Assembly: GCA_002811675.1 (NCBI GenBank)
Contig: PDIM01010267.1
Span: forward strand, 24,474-82,010
Direction: 5' to 3'
DNA: 57,537 nucleotides
Origin: Ichthyosporea sp. XGB-2017a
Taxonomy: Eukaryota > Opisthokonta > Ichthyosporea
The notes beneath the pieces were generated by a model, which was given only the letters and a program-made list of their open reading frames with translations, had not been told where the DNA came from and searched no databases. Both the position numbers and the translations under genes were made by a program. Below are positions 10,928 to 21,206 of the stretch, piece after piece; position 1 is the first letter of the stretch; each line of letters opens with the position of its first letter.

Positions 10928-11227
10928 CCCCTCATGAATATGAGCATATTTTGAGGTACAAACGTTGTTATTATTACACGCGCCAGAGCTCAAGCATTTG
11001 TGAGAAGCTACATAGCTGCTGGTATAACGTACAGCAGCTTCGAATTGATCAGCTGCAATGCACAATATTATTCATGAGCCTCTTTATAATATTGAACAAA
11101 TTGAACAGCTGGCATACCTACATTGCTGCCAGCTGCACTAGTACCGCATTTGTGGCGGAAGGCACATCAAAGTCAATGATATCTTTCACTCGAGGAGAAA
11201 AGGAGAGGTGTTTCAGCTTCCAAGCTG
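10928..11227. repeat. cluster of short inverted repeats (possible structured RNA or element)
   Basis: Four perfect stem-loops lie in about 215 bases. AGCTGCTG (11014-11021) pairs with 11032-11039. CAATATTAT (11063-11071) pairs with 11086-11094. CAGCTGGCA (11106-11114) pairs with 11127-11135. CAGCTT (11214-11219) pairs with 11222-11227. An imperfect one sits at about 10928-10956. CAGCTG itself occurs at 11050, 11106 and 11130. The function is unknown. Options are a non-coding RNA, a miniature mobile element, or binding sites for a CAGCTG-recognising factor. Confidence 0.45.
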
Positions 11228-11407
11228 TGGTGAACACAATACGTTCTAGACTTGATCTCGAACGAAATTTGCACATTCCATAAGTACTAGTCATTTATTA
11301 TAAGTGAAAGGAAGATTTGCGGCAAAAAGAAGTAGAAGTTGTTAGGCGAAAACATAAACAAAGCAGCTAAGAAATGTGAGTAAAAGAATTCTATCTATAA
11401 TCCCTGC

Positions 11408-13744
11408 TTAGTACTTTGGTTTTGGAAATTCTTTCATAACTCTTTCCAAATCCCTTTTCAAAGGCCAGTACTCCTTTAATCTTGGTGTTTCAGTCAGTCC
11501 ATATTTTGCATCGTAAACATCAAAAGCCTCAGTAAGAACATCTAGGCTCATTGAATCTTTTTGCTCCACTTTCAATTTTTTCTCCTTTAGTGCCGCATTC
11601 TCGTCCACTAAGCTATCTCGGTTTTTTGTTTTTTCTGTCGCATGGGGTATATCAATTACAAATGCATCAGGAAGAACGAAAAATCTGTATCCTCCTGCCG
11701 CCATTTGATACACCTGCTCCGCAAAGTTACCACCTCTGTTAATAAAAGAGCTGTTAAAAAAGGGAATGTTCATTTTTGCAATATAGTATGGCTCGAATCG
11801 GTAAGAATACGCCACTTCATATATATCTTTGGAGTCCAACCACCTATTATAGTCCGTGGGTCCGTAAGCTATCGGAAAGTATGGATGCATTGGGGCAGCA
11901 TATCCAGTATTTTTCAGCTCCTCTTGCACGCGTTGCTTCTGCCTCGCATGATCGACTTCCAATATACGTGTATTTTCTTTGGAGGGAAATTTATCATTCG
12001 CAAGCTCAGGAATAACGGATTCAATTGCCGGAACGATGAAAGCTGATAGTCCAGGGCATACCTGACACTGCCTGTCTTCCCTCTTCATCAGTTTCTCAGC
12101 CTGTTAATTACGATAGTTTTCGTTCACATAGCCGTTAATAGAAAATAAACCGTTAGAATTTCATAAAAAGAATAAATATGATATGATGTCCTATGCATAG
12201 TAAAATTTACTTACCGACTCCTCAGCATCTTTCACCCACTTCACAAAATACTGCATTTCGGCATTGGGAATGGGATCTATATCCACAACAAAGACATACT
12301 CCGTTTTCACTTGCTGCAGAGCAATATTACGCAACATATTGATTGGATAGTACGGGGAGTCTCTGCCTACACCACCATCATATCCATCAGGGGCAATACT
12401 TCCATCGTCTTGTTTTCTCAAAGTCACCATGTGAATATCAACGTATTTATCAAAATTCTTTACATCTTCTAGAGTGACATCTTCAGGAAGAACCCCATCA
12501 GCTGAATAAACAGCATCACCAACCTTTCGCAGGAAATCATCAAATTCCTTCAATTCCGACTCAGAATTCAGAAGAATGGAAACAGAAATAGGCCCCTTCC
12601 ACTTAGATGCCAATTTTGGAAGGAACTTCAAGCGATTGAACGAACCTTGAACAGTCAAGGTTATCATTCCAATTCCTTCTGGGTTGGGATCGGATCTAAG
12701 CAGAGCACCAACACGAGAAACGGTTCTGTATGTTTGCACGAGATAAAATTGTCCGTGAACATGACGATGATAGAAACTCAAACTATTTGACATTATCCCT
12801 TTCCGCGTTTTGATCTTTGCACTCGAACCTTTTGGTGATTCCCCATCACAGCCAAACCGCCCAAAATTTGCCTGATGCGATGCACATCGCAGTCTTCTAT
12901 TCGGACTCATTCTAGCCTCTTGCTCTTGATACATTTTAAGGTTTGTCTTAAAGTCCCGATGCGAAAAACAAAATTGGCGTTTTTTACAGGCAAATACAAT
13001 ACCCGGGTCAGGAACTCGTCGGGACACAAGATTCTCCATTTTTTGTGCCCATTCATCGACTTCATCCACCGCCTTGCCACTGTCTTCGTCTGCCATTCCC
13101 AAAGCACCATCCACCCTCTGAGGAGGAGGAAGCTCTCTTTCCTTAAGTACACATAACGCATCCTTATTATTAACGATGGCCGGGTTAACAGCTGCGTTCA
13201 TGTACACGCGTAACTGATGAAAAATCATGGGATCCTCCATGGTCAAGTCTCTCTTGCCGTTGATCTCTGAAGCTTCTGCAGAAGGATTCACTACATAATA
13301 CACATAACCCTGTGTTTTGACATCATCTTGCTCTTCCAACTGAAATTCATCCTCATACCCAGCATCCACTATTCCTGCTTCCGACAATGGTGATTGTGAC
13401 TCCACAGGCTTTTGCCTCAGCAGGCCCTTCTTTCCCTGTTTATGGGCCCCATGATGGTTCTGCAACGCCTCCCACTCACGCATAGAAGAAGTGTTTAATT
13501 GCAGCAACATGTACAGTGCGAATAGGAGCACACAACAGGCAAAGATTCCGCGCGAATGACGCAATAAGTGACGATGGGGTTGTTTGACAAGAAAGAACAG
13601 GGAACCTTTGATAATTTCACTTGAGCAGGTTCCATCAGACGAGCAACATCCCTTTACTTGTTGCCTACTGCAATTAAATACTTTAAAAGAAATTTGATGC
13701 TCCGCTGAGAGAGAATCACCTTGGCTTTCCTTTAGAGGTCCCAT
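11408..13744 (-). CDS. GT49-family glycosyltransferase (B4GAT1/LARGE-type), type II membrane protein
   Basis: Two exons: 13744-12215 (510 codons) and 12100-11408, joined in phase 0 by a 114-base intron (GTAAGT donor, TTAACAG acceptor). The product is 740 residues. A single hydrophobic helix at about 66-83 follows a cytosolic start, as in Golgi type II enzymes. A long stem precedes the catalytic domain. Family signatures are the arrangement RNIAL...YVFVVDIDPIP with the DxD-like metal site at D488-D490, an FIVPAIE segment just after the intron, FEPYYIA at about 612, a GGNF..QVYQMAAGGY segment, and DAFVIDIPH at about 655-663. In animals GT49 enzymes add glucuronic acid during matriglycan synthesis on dystroglycan; the acceptor here is unknown. 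A protist enzyme of this family may modify surface glycoproteins such as the giant repeat proteins nearby, but that is inference. Confidence 0.88.
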
Positions 13745-13859
13745 GATCCCAATTTAACACGTTTCAACCCCACCCTTTCCTTTCCTTTGGTTTCGCACCT
13801 TTTCCCCTTCTTCTTTCTTTGCCCTTTTATCCAATTCAAATCCCTTTTCCGACCCTTCC

Positions 13860-13998
13860 GGCTTAAAGAAAAAAGTAAAAAAAACAAAATCGAACCACAA
13901 AATCAAAACGCACACAAAAAAGAATAATATTTCTTCAAAATTCCTCAGCTGCTGGGAGAAAAAAAAAAAAAAAAGAAAAAAAAAAGCCCATTTTTCTC
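13860..13998. repeat. left copy of the gap-flanking repeat
   Basis: A 139-base stretch ending exactly at the N gap, beginning GGCTTAAAGAAAAAAGT and ending GCCCATTTTTCTC. It matches 14923-15071 except for one substitution (AATAATATTTC versus AATAAGATTTC) and the length of an internal poly-A run. It reads like an unmerged contig overlap. Confidence 0.85.
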
Positions 13999-14922
13999 NN
14001 NNNNNNNNNNNNNNNNNNNNNNNNNNNNNNNNNNNNNNNNNNNNNNNNNNNNNNNNNNNNNNNNNNNNNNNNNNNNNNNNNNNNNNNNNNNNNNNNNNNN
14101 NNNNNNNNNNNNNNNNNNNNNNNNNNNNNNNNNNNNNNNNNNNNNNNNNNNNNNNNNNNNNNNNNNNNNNNNNNNNNNNNNNNNNNNNNNNNNNNNNNNN
14201 NNNNNNNNNNNNNNNNNNNNNNNNNNNNNNNNNNNNNNNNNNNNNNNNNNNNNNNNNNNNNNNNNNNNNNNNNNNNNNNNNNNNNNNNNNNNNNNNNNNN
14301 NNNNNNNNNNNNNNNNNNNNNNNNNNNNNNNNNNNNNNNNNNNNNNNNNNNNNNNNNNNNNNNNNNNNNNNNNNNNNNNNNNNNNNNNNNNNNNNNNNNN
14401 NNNNNNNNNNNNNNNNNNNNNNNNNNNNNNNNNNNNNNNNNNNNNNNNNNNNNNNNNNNNNNNNNNNNNNNNNNNNNNNNNNNNNNNNNNNNNNNNNNNN
14501 NNNNNNNNNNNNNNNNNNNNNNNNNNNNNNNNNNNNNNNNNNNNNNNNNNNNNNNNNNNNNNNNNNNNNNNNNNNNNNNNNNNNNNNNNNNNNNNNNNNN
14601 NNNNNNNNNNNNNNNNNNNNNNNNNNNNNNNNNNNNNNNNNNNNNNNNNNNNNNNNNNNNNNNNNNNNNNNNNNNNNNNNNNNNNNNNNNNNNNNNNNNN
14701 NNNNNNNNNNNNNNNNNNNNNNNNNNNNNNNNNNNNNNNNNNNNNNNNNNNNNNNNNNNNNNNNNNNNNNNNNNNNNNNNNNNNNNNNNNNNNNNNNNNN
14801 NNNNNNNNNNNNNNNNNNNNNNNNNNNNNNNNNNNNNNNNNNNNNNNNNNNNNNNNNNNNNNNNNNNNNNNNNNNNNNNNNNNNNNNNNNNNNNNNNNNN
14901 NNNNNNNNNNNNNNNNNNNNNN
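13999..14922. other. assembly gap, 924 N
   Basis: Unsequenced. The two sides carry the same 139-149 bases, so true missing sequence may be close to zero. The ORFs reported across it on either strand are artefacts. Confidence 0.95.
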
Positions 14923-15071
14923 GGCTTAAAGAAAAAAGTAAAAAAAACAAAATCGAACCACAAAATCAAAACGCACACAAAAAAGAATAAGATTTCTTCA
15001 AAATTCCTCAGCTGCTGGGAGAAAAAAAAAAAAAAAAAAAAAAAAAAGAAAAAAAAAGGCCCATTTTTCTC
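14923..15071. repeat. right copy of the gap-flanking repeat
   Basis: A 149-base stretch starting exactly at the end of the N gap. It is near-identical to 13860-13998 and has a longer poly-A run (26-27 A instead of about 16). Confidence 0.85.
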
Positions 15072-15144
15072 GCCATTTTTTGGTTTTGGCAGTGGAAGGG
15101 CCGCCGGGGGACTCGATCCAAAAAATTCCATTGAAAATTTCAAT

Positions 15145-15180
15145 TTCTCTCGAGGGAATTTTAGCAACTCCCTTGAGGGA
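15145..15180 (-). promoter_or_regulatory. paired palindromic motif, copy B (candidate upstream element)
   Basis: Two imperfect palindromes, TCTCTCGAGGGA at 15146-15157 and TCCCTTGAGGGA at 15169-15180, have centres 23 bases apart, as in copy A. Read on the minus strand the element begins ATATTCCCTC and ends GAGAAATTG, aligning with copy A over about 40 bases. If the N gap is spurious it lies about 330 bases upstream of the glycosyltransferase ATG. It also lies about 85 bases downstream of the LOG-like gene, which is on the same strand. Confidence 0.45.
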
Positions 15181-15264
15181 ATATTAACTCTTTTTTTTTG
15201 TTCTTGTTTCAACATTGAAATTTAATTATTTAATTGATTTCATCTCAAAGGCTAAAATGGGTTA

Positions 15265-16224
15265 CTACTTTGAACGATGGCTGGATGAGGACAGGAGCTT
15301 TTCTACATCCCTCCAGTCGTCCACATAGACAATGGGGGTTCTTCTGTGGGGATCAATATCCAACTCCTTTGCTAACATAGTCATGATTCCCTCCCAAGGC
15401 TTCCTGTATAGGACCAGCAGTGGTTGTTCGTGTTGAGGCTGCTGATCTGTCGTTGCGGGAGGGGGAGAAGAAGTGGCAGACTCTTTTTGCACCTGTTCCT
15501 TCAGAGTGTTGAGATGAAGCTTATTGTACATATAGATAATCTCATTCAAGGTACCAATGGAGCCAGGAAGGGCAATGTACACGGAGCTGTTATTGCACAG
15601 GTACATTAGGCGATGATCAATATCCTCTGTGGGGACTTTATACTTGAGATATTCATTGCCATCCTTGCGATGCGTGAACAGCGGGGGAACAGTAATTCCG
15701 ACTGCACAGCCTGAACTCTGCCCCTGCTTTGACTGATCGTGAATCCCTTTGCTCATCCCTTCCATTGTTCCAAAGTATGCTCCGTTGATTATATTGTATC
15801 CGAGTCGACCCAAAACAGCCCCGAGATTCTCACTCTCCTCATACAGTGCGGGGTCACTCTTGCTTGCCCTGAATCCAGTAACAAAATGAATGAATGGGGG
15901 CCACGAATATTCATTGGAATTGAAGAGACAATAAAGTCACCAAACAAAACAATGCAATACAAAAGTAAGCAAAGCAAAAGCAATAGAAAAAAACATCCCC
16001 CAAGACATTGTTTAGTTTTGTCTTCAATTTTTCCTCAATACTCATGAATCCAATTTTCATTTCTCTAAATCTTACCCAAAAACGGTCGCGTATGGTCGAT
16101 TATCGACCAGTGCTAGCTTTGTATGGGACACAACTGGGAATGGCAGCTCCCCTTCTTCCCCAGACCCATAAATGGCCTGAAGCTCGATGCATTTTACACT
16201 TTCTGGATCACTCTGTGGCTGCAT
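15265..16224 (-). CDS. LOG-family (Rossmann-fold nucleotide phosphoribohydrolase-like) protein
   Basis: Two exons: 16224-16076 (49 codons plus two bases) and 15868-15265, joined by a 207-base intron (GTAAGA donor, TTCAG acceptor). The junction completes a Gly codon inside VFGASKSDPALYEE, exactly where LOG proteins carry the first beta strand and nucleotide loop, which supports the splice. The product is 250 residues. LOG features are Y-EES-NLG..L..LGY (59-74), NGAYFGTMEG (78-87) in place of the usual GGG..GLM, R136, and PGSIGTLNE (151-159) in place of PGGxGTxxE, with the final Glu kept. A Pro/Gln/Ser-rich insert of about 25 residues follows. LOG enzymes release cytokinin-type bases from their ribotides, or act on related nucleoside monophosphates. 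The changed motif makes the substrate uncertain. An N-terminal extension of about 45 residues has no clear targeting signal. Confidence 0.82.
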
Positions 16225-16550
16225 GACTGTCTCACTGATTTTAACGAACTTGGTTTAGTTCATAAAAAAAACAACAAAACAAAGCCAAACTCGGAAAAGT
16301 GCTTTTCTTGTCTTATTTTTATTTTTATTTTTATTCTTTGCCATTTGTATTTTTGCATTGAATACCTGTTAAAGACGAACTGCTGTTGTTGAGTAGGTAC
16401 AGATTGCTACTTTTATCGATATCATAGGGGAATGTGCTTGTCAGTAGCTGTGTTTTGTTGTCTCTTCTTCTCGGAGGACTCACAACCAAATTGAACATCC
16501 AAACTCCCCTCCGCCATTCTGGCCTGGGCCTTTGTTCCTTTGCCCTTTCT
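16225..16550. other. intergenic region
   Basis: 326 bases between the start of the LOG-like gene and the 3' end of the kinase gene, both on the minus strand. It should hold the LOG-like promoter. It contains a run of ATTTTT repeats near 16314-16340 but no recognisable element. Confidence 0.5.
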
Positions 16551-18350
16551 CTAAATATCTGCCACGTCTGCGCCCTCACCCGTTCCTTCTGCCCCATGAC
16601 GGGCAAAGTTCAAGGAGCGCTTCACAGACATCTTCCACACTTCGTACTGTTCCTCCTGCCCTCGCTCCTTTTCTGCCGACTGCCGCATTGGAGAATACTT
16701 CTTCCCACAAGACCACATCTTTTCTACCTGGGCATAGCTTGGCCACCAGCCCATTCCCCATCCAGCAAGCAGTGCTGCTCCCACTGCAGTCATTTCTAGA
16801 TTCTTTGGCCGTTCTAGTTCCAGCTTGGTGAGATTACTGATGGTCTGGTTAATAAAATCATTCTTGGACACGCCCCCATCTAAACGTATACTGCGTACTT
16901 TCATCCCCAGATCCTTGCGGATAATATCAACCAGAGAACGCACATTAAACGCTATCGCCTCCAGTCCTGCCCTCAGTACATGTGCCTTCTTCACCCCATA
17001 AGTCAGTCCCATGATGGCCCCCCTGGCACTCGGGTCATTGTGCGGTACCTGCACCCCACTGAACCCGGGCACAATATATGTCCCGTGACTATCACTCACC
17101 TCCTCACTCGCCACCTGAGCAGAAGCCGCCACACTCTCACACAGTCCCAACTCGTTCACAAGCCATTCTACTAGCGACCCCGTGCAGTGTGAATTCCCCT
17201 CCGCCATGAATACCGCACCCGAATTGGCCTTTTTCGAACCCTTCTTACTATTAGAATCAGCTTTTTCCTGCAGGCGCCATGCCACCACTGGGTAAAGATG
17301 ATAATCAGATGCAAGAGGTCGATTCCCTGTGTTTACATCAACAAAGGTCCCCGTTCCCATTGTCACATTGATATCACCCTCACGAAAACAGCACTGCGCA
17401 AAAAAGGAGGCCATTTGATCTCCACAACTTGCTCGGATAGGAACTGGCGTGCCCAGAAATTCCGCATCTACAGACCCAAAATCCCCAGCAGTGTCCCTAA
17501 TCTCGGGCAGAATATGCAAAGGAATATTCAGCATATCAATCGCAAATTGATTCCATGAAAACTTGAAGGGATCAAATAAACCCGTAGCGGATATCTGCGA
17601 GTAATCCGTCACAAACATCTTCCCGTTAGTAAGTTTATATATAATCCAAGTATCAATCCCACCCCAGCACAACTGTCGCGCCTTCGCCAATCGCTTTGCC
17701 TTCTCGTCATTTTTCAGCATCCAGCCAATGCGCACATTCACCTGTACAGGAGCAAATCGATAATTACTTGCTGCCTTCCATCGCTGCCCAGACGAGCACC
17801 AGTACAGGAGACGAGTGGCTCCATGGATCATGCCCAGTGTGAAGGATTTATTGAGCGATTCACACATCTCTGCTGTCCGGGTATCCTGCCAGGTGATTAT
17901 ATTCCCCACCGGCTCCCCGGACTGTCGATCCCACAACAGACAAGTCGATCTCTGTGCAGTTAGTGCCACACAAGCTGGTTTTCGTGTCTGCCCCTCCCCA
18001 CGGCCACTCTCTGCCAGTAAACGTGCTGCATTTTGCATTACTTTCAAGGTCCTTTCCCACAATGCAACGGGATCAATTTCCACCCAGCCTGGGCGCGGAT
18101 ACAGCAATTCAATAGCGTCCCTACACAGCTCCTGCTCCTCCTTCGGATCCCCCAGTGGTACAGTCTCCATGGTACTTCTTTCAAACACAAGAGAGCGGAG
18201 GGTCGTTGTACCAATATCAACTGCAAGGATATACTCCTCCTCCTTCACGCCCCCCTGCTTGTTGGTCCCACCCTGGTCCTGCACAGGAGTTTCGTGGACC
18301 TCCTCAGCCCCCCCTCCTCCTCTGTTGCCGATATTTGTTTGATCACTCAT
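16551..18350 (-). CDS. GK5: FGGY-family carbohydrate kinase, GK5 (glycerol kinase 5)-type
   Basis: Single exon, 599 residues from the ATG at 18350; the frame extends one codon upstream to a GTG. A Gly-rich start of about 40 residues precedes the phosphate-binding strand AVDIGTTT (43-50). The FGGY fold follows: ITWQD, IDTWIIYKLT, TGLFDPFKFSW, the catalytic-site GDQMASFFAQC with Asp at about 309, MGTGTF at about 330, LDGGVSKNDF at about 493, and a closing VWKMSVKRSLNFA. FGSVDAEFLGTPVPI and DVNTGNR resemble vertebrate GK5 more than bacterial GlpK. A Lys/Ser/Asn-rich insert of about 18 residues (KADSNSKKGSKKANS) interrupts the second domain. The family phosphorylates glycerol or related polyols with ATP; the physiological substrate of GK5 itself is not settled. 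The gene is head-to-head with the CEP57-like gene. Confidence 0.9.
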   Translation of the reverse strand: MSDQTNIGNRGGGGAEEVHETPVQDQGGTNKQGGVKEEEYILAVDIGTTTLRSLVFERSTMETVPLGDPKEEQELCRDAIELLYPRPGWVEIDPVALWERTLKVMQNAARLLAESGRGEGQTRKPACVALTAQRSTCLLWDRQSGEPVGNIITWQDTRTAEMCESLNKSFTLGMIHGATRLLYWCSSGQRWKAASNYRFAPVQVNVRIGWMLKNDEKAKRLAKARQLCWGGIDTWIIYKLTNGKMFVTDYSQISATGLFDPFKFSWNQFAIDMLNIPLHILPEIRDTAGDFGSVDAEFLGTPVPIRASCGDQMASFFAQCCFREGDINVTMGTGTFVDVNTGNRPLASDYHLYPVVAWRLQEKADSNSKKGSKKANSGAVFMAEGNSHCTGSLVEWLVNELGLCESVAASAQVASEEVSDSHGTYIVPGFSGVQVPHNDPSARGAIMGLTYGVKKAHVLRAGLEAIAFNVRSLVDIIRKDLGMKVRSIRLDGGVSKNDFINQTISNLTKLELERPKNLEMTAVGAALLAGWGMGWWPSYAQVEKMWSCGKKYSPMRQSAEKERGQEEQYEVWKMSVKRSLNFARHGAEGTGEGADVADI

Positions 18351-18718
18351 CACTTTTTTTTTGTTTTGAATTTCGTTCTTTTGTGATTTGCGTTGGCGGT
18401 TTCTTTTTTTTTTTAAAAAAAAGGCAGAAAAGGTCAGAACGAAAATTTTTAATGTATGGAAATTTTGTATGGAAAATTGGAAATGTCCTTTTTTATTTAT
18501 TTATTTTTTTATTTTTGGAAGCAGGGAAAATTTTGAAACCGAAAGAGTCAAAAAACTAAAAAAGCCTCCCCTTTTTTTTTTTTCTTCGTCTTTTTGTCTT
18601 TTTGTTTTTGTTTTTGGGGAGCCCAAAATTCGCTAAAAGTCGTCAGTTCACTCTGATTTAGATCATCATACTGTGTTTTCCAGATTCACGTCCACACCGT
18701 ATATAAATATATCTAACC
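18351..18718. promoter_or_regulatory. 368-base head-to-head intergenic region
   Basis: This sits between the divergent kinase and CEP57-like genes, so both promoters must lie within it or extend into a gene. It is made of alternating T-rich and A-rich tracts. A TATATAAATATA sequence at about 18700-18712 lies only about 10 bases before the CEP57-like ATG, too close to serve that ATG as a normal TATA box. Confidence 0.55.
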
Positions 18719-21117
18719 ATGTCACTTCGACCTGCAGGGGCGGGGCCAGGTCACTTGGTGGGTGGAGGGGAGGGGAATCAATGGCAAGGGGTGCGAGGGA
18801 GCAATAGTGGTGGTGGAAGGAGAGAGAGTGAGCATGGCGCAGCAGCGGAAGCGACTGATAACACTTCTCCCTTGGTAAGAAAACAGGAAGGGATTGAGTG
18901 ACGCGTGATTTGTATTTTTATGTACTTGTGGCTCTTTTATTTAAATCTTTTGGTTTGGTTTGTGTTTTGTTTTTTTGTGTTACAAAGATTCGAAAGCATA
19001 GTTCTAGGGATTATGGAAGTATTCCATTGGATGAGCAAACGCCAGTGATCAATGAAGAAGAATATAAAATGCCAGGAGGGGATATAAAAACATCATTAAG
19101 GAGTGATGGTAAACACTATTTGGATAGTGAGAAGAATAACATTTCTATTCAGCTGAATGAGCTTCGAGAGCATCTTCGTGCCATAGGTGACAATCTTAAT
19201 CAGCAGAATAGTATCAGTTTTAGTTCTTCCCCTCCCAATACCAGCAGTTTTAATAATAACAGTAGACCATACAAGCCATTATCTTCGCCGCCCACTTTAT
19301 CCCCCTCGTCCTCTACGCATCCCCATGGGCATATCAACCACCATAGTCATCTATTCGCCCCGTACCCTCCGCCTTCCTCGCACTCTGCACACCATGGCCA
19401 CCGCGCCACGCGCAGTGCAGGTGGTGGGTTGGAGGTGGGAGGGATAGATAAAGACGGGTATACGTTTGTATCGTCCTCTTCTGCGGCACCTGTATCACCC
19501 TCTCAATCTGGTGATTATGCCAAAACTTCTTCGCTCTCCTTTAGTGACCATGTGGACGCTATTCTTGCAGAAGAGTCCGCTGTAGGGAGTATATATAGAC
19601 AGTTTACTCCACTTCCTTCGTCAGTTGCAGCTGGGGTATCGTCATCGTCAGTGAATATATCAAGAGGAGACCCCACATTGAACTCACGTCAAAGTAGTCG
19701 AGCTGTAATTGAGGCGCTCAAGGTATTACAAGATAAAATCCGGGCACTTGAAGCACAGCGGGAATATGCCGAACAGAATTACGCCGACTTGGATCTTCAA
19801 AGTAGTCGGTATCGTATGAAACTGGATAATGAGGTTGAAGCTAAAAAAAGTAAAGAGCTGGAATTAAGGCGTGAAAATGAGGAATTGGAGGGGGCTTTAA
19901 AGATTGCCGAAGCGCGGGCTCGATCATTGCATAAAGAGATGCAGGTGATGAGGACTCGCATGGACAGAAGCAATCTAATGACGGGGACGAATGGCAATGG
20001 CCCATCGCACAGAGGTATTGGGGATGTTGAAGAGGCAAGAGAAGCTGCGCAATTGGAACAGGAGAGGGATCGGGAGTGGATGGATGGAGAAGTTGAAAAG
20101 CGACGAATGCTGAAAAAAGTGGTATTGAAAAAAGCTAACGAGAAGAACTTAAGTGGAGATTGGGGTGAGTATGCAGATGAAGAAGTTAGTAGTGATAACA
20201 CAGCCCGGCAACGAAAAAGTGGGAAAAAGGCATCTGGGTCAACACGCACGACATCGACATCAGTCTCCCGAACAAAACCTCTGAAGAAGCCCAGTAAAAT
20301 GGTTGATAGAAATCTCCCTAACCAATATACCAAACATGGAAAAAGTAATAGCAGTGCTAAAGGTTCATCATCATCCCCCTCAATGACTTTTAACAGGCCC
20401 GTCCCATTTGTTGTTGGAAAATCTACTGGACCATCATTTTCTGTTTCTGCAAACGTACAAAGAGTCTTGTCTCTTCTGAAAAGCTGCAAACCTGTTTATG
20501 ATGGAGGCTACGGGGGTGGAAAAACGAATGGTCGAGATGGTGGAGCTTTTGTGAAAGGAAGTGGGGCTGGAAAGAACAGTAAAGATGTTGATGGTAACAA
20601 GAGCCCTGTAAAGGCCATAGCCCGGAAGGTGAGATTGAACCATTCAGAAAGAAAAGAACTTGCAAGAATTCTACGGAATTTAGAAGATGAGTTTGGATAC
20701 ATGACCTTAGAATATCACGAATTGATGAGTCAAATAGACGAGGATAAGATTGGGGGAGGAAGTGACATTTCATACGAACGATGTGCCAAAATTGAAAGAC
20801 AGATTGATGCCATTGTTGCAAATCTTGAGGAAAAAGGAGAACAGATCCGGCGCTTAAAGAAATACTACGAGTACCACTCCCCGGTACAGTCACCTAATGC
20901 TGGTCGGAAACATCCCGGGACTTCTAAGAGATCGAAGTCTCAAGTTGAGAACTACAACGCATCTAGAAACATGAGTCCAAGCCATCATCACAGCCACAAT
21001 GGAGGCCTGTCGTTTGGTGGAGAAGACGCAGATCAAACCAGGAAAAACAAAGAACTTCTACGCGGAATGAAACACATACAGGCTTCACTGGAGCAAGAGC
21101 TCAACTGGCGGCCGTAG
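18719..21117 (+). CDS. CEP57: CEP57-family centrosomal/microtubule-binding coiled-coil protein
   Basis: Two exons: 18719-18874 (52 codons) and 18988-21117, joined in phase 0 by a 113-base intron (GTAAGA donor, TACAAAG acceptor). The product is 761 residues. Exon 1 encodes a Gly-rich, low-complexity start. Residues 80-240 are Ser/Pro/His-rich and likely disordered. About 290-381 is a coiled coil beginning VIEALKVLQDKIRALE, matching the CEP57 centrosome-localisation domain, which starts with ALKxLQxKIxxLE. After a basic linker, PFVVGKSTGPSFSV..NVQRVLSLLK (from about 525) matches the conserved entry to the CEP57 C-terminal region. About 604-683 matches the Cep57/Ppc89 microtubule-binding domain (LEDEFGYMTLEYHELM, then LEEKGEQIRRL). 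CEP57 proteins organise pericentriolar material and anchor microtubules, so this implies centrioles or an equivalent. The assignment to CEP57 rather than CEP57L1 is not resolved. Confidence 0.85.
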
Positions 21118-21191
21118 ATAGACAGTGTCAGCTACTAAAATAGAAGGCCTTTAATTCTGGCTTATACCCAACAAACTCTTCATACAATTTC

Positions 21192-21197
21192 AATAAA
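21192..21197 (+). terminator. polyadenylation signal AATAAA
   Basis: A canonical AATAAA lies 75 bases after the stop codon of the CEP57-like gene. Confidence 0.55.
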
Positions 21198-21206
21198 GAA
21201 TTAGGT

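Larger units (their letters stand above)
9825..11407. other. 1.58-kb non-coding stretch
   Basis: This separates the start of the large minus-strand gene from the 3' end of the glycosyltransferase gene. It is A/T-rich with only short ORFs that look random. It should hold the promoter of the large gene near 9830-9950. The notable structure is a cluster of inverted repeats at 10928-11227, listed separately. I see no tRNA, rRNA or recognisable small RNA. Confidence 0.6.

Noticed and set aside
10951-11283. 110-residue plus-strand ORF in the intergenic region
   Set aside because: It begins at a non-ATG codon, shows no domain and runs through the inverted-repeat cluster.
13754-15215. Minus-strand ORFs of about 400 residues across the first gap
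   Set aside because: They consist mostly of N and of homopolymer translation.
18700-18712. TATA box for the CEP57-like gene
   Set aside because: TATATAAATATA ends only a few bases before the ATG, leaving no room for a transcription start and leader. It is probably just A/T-rich leader sequence.
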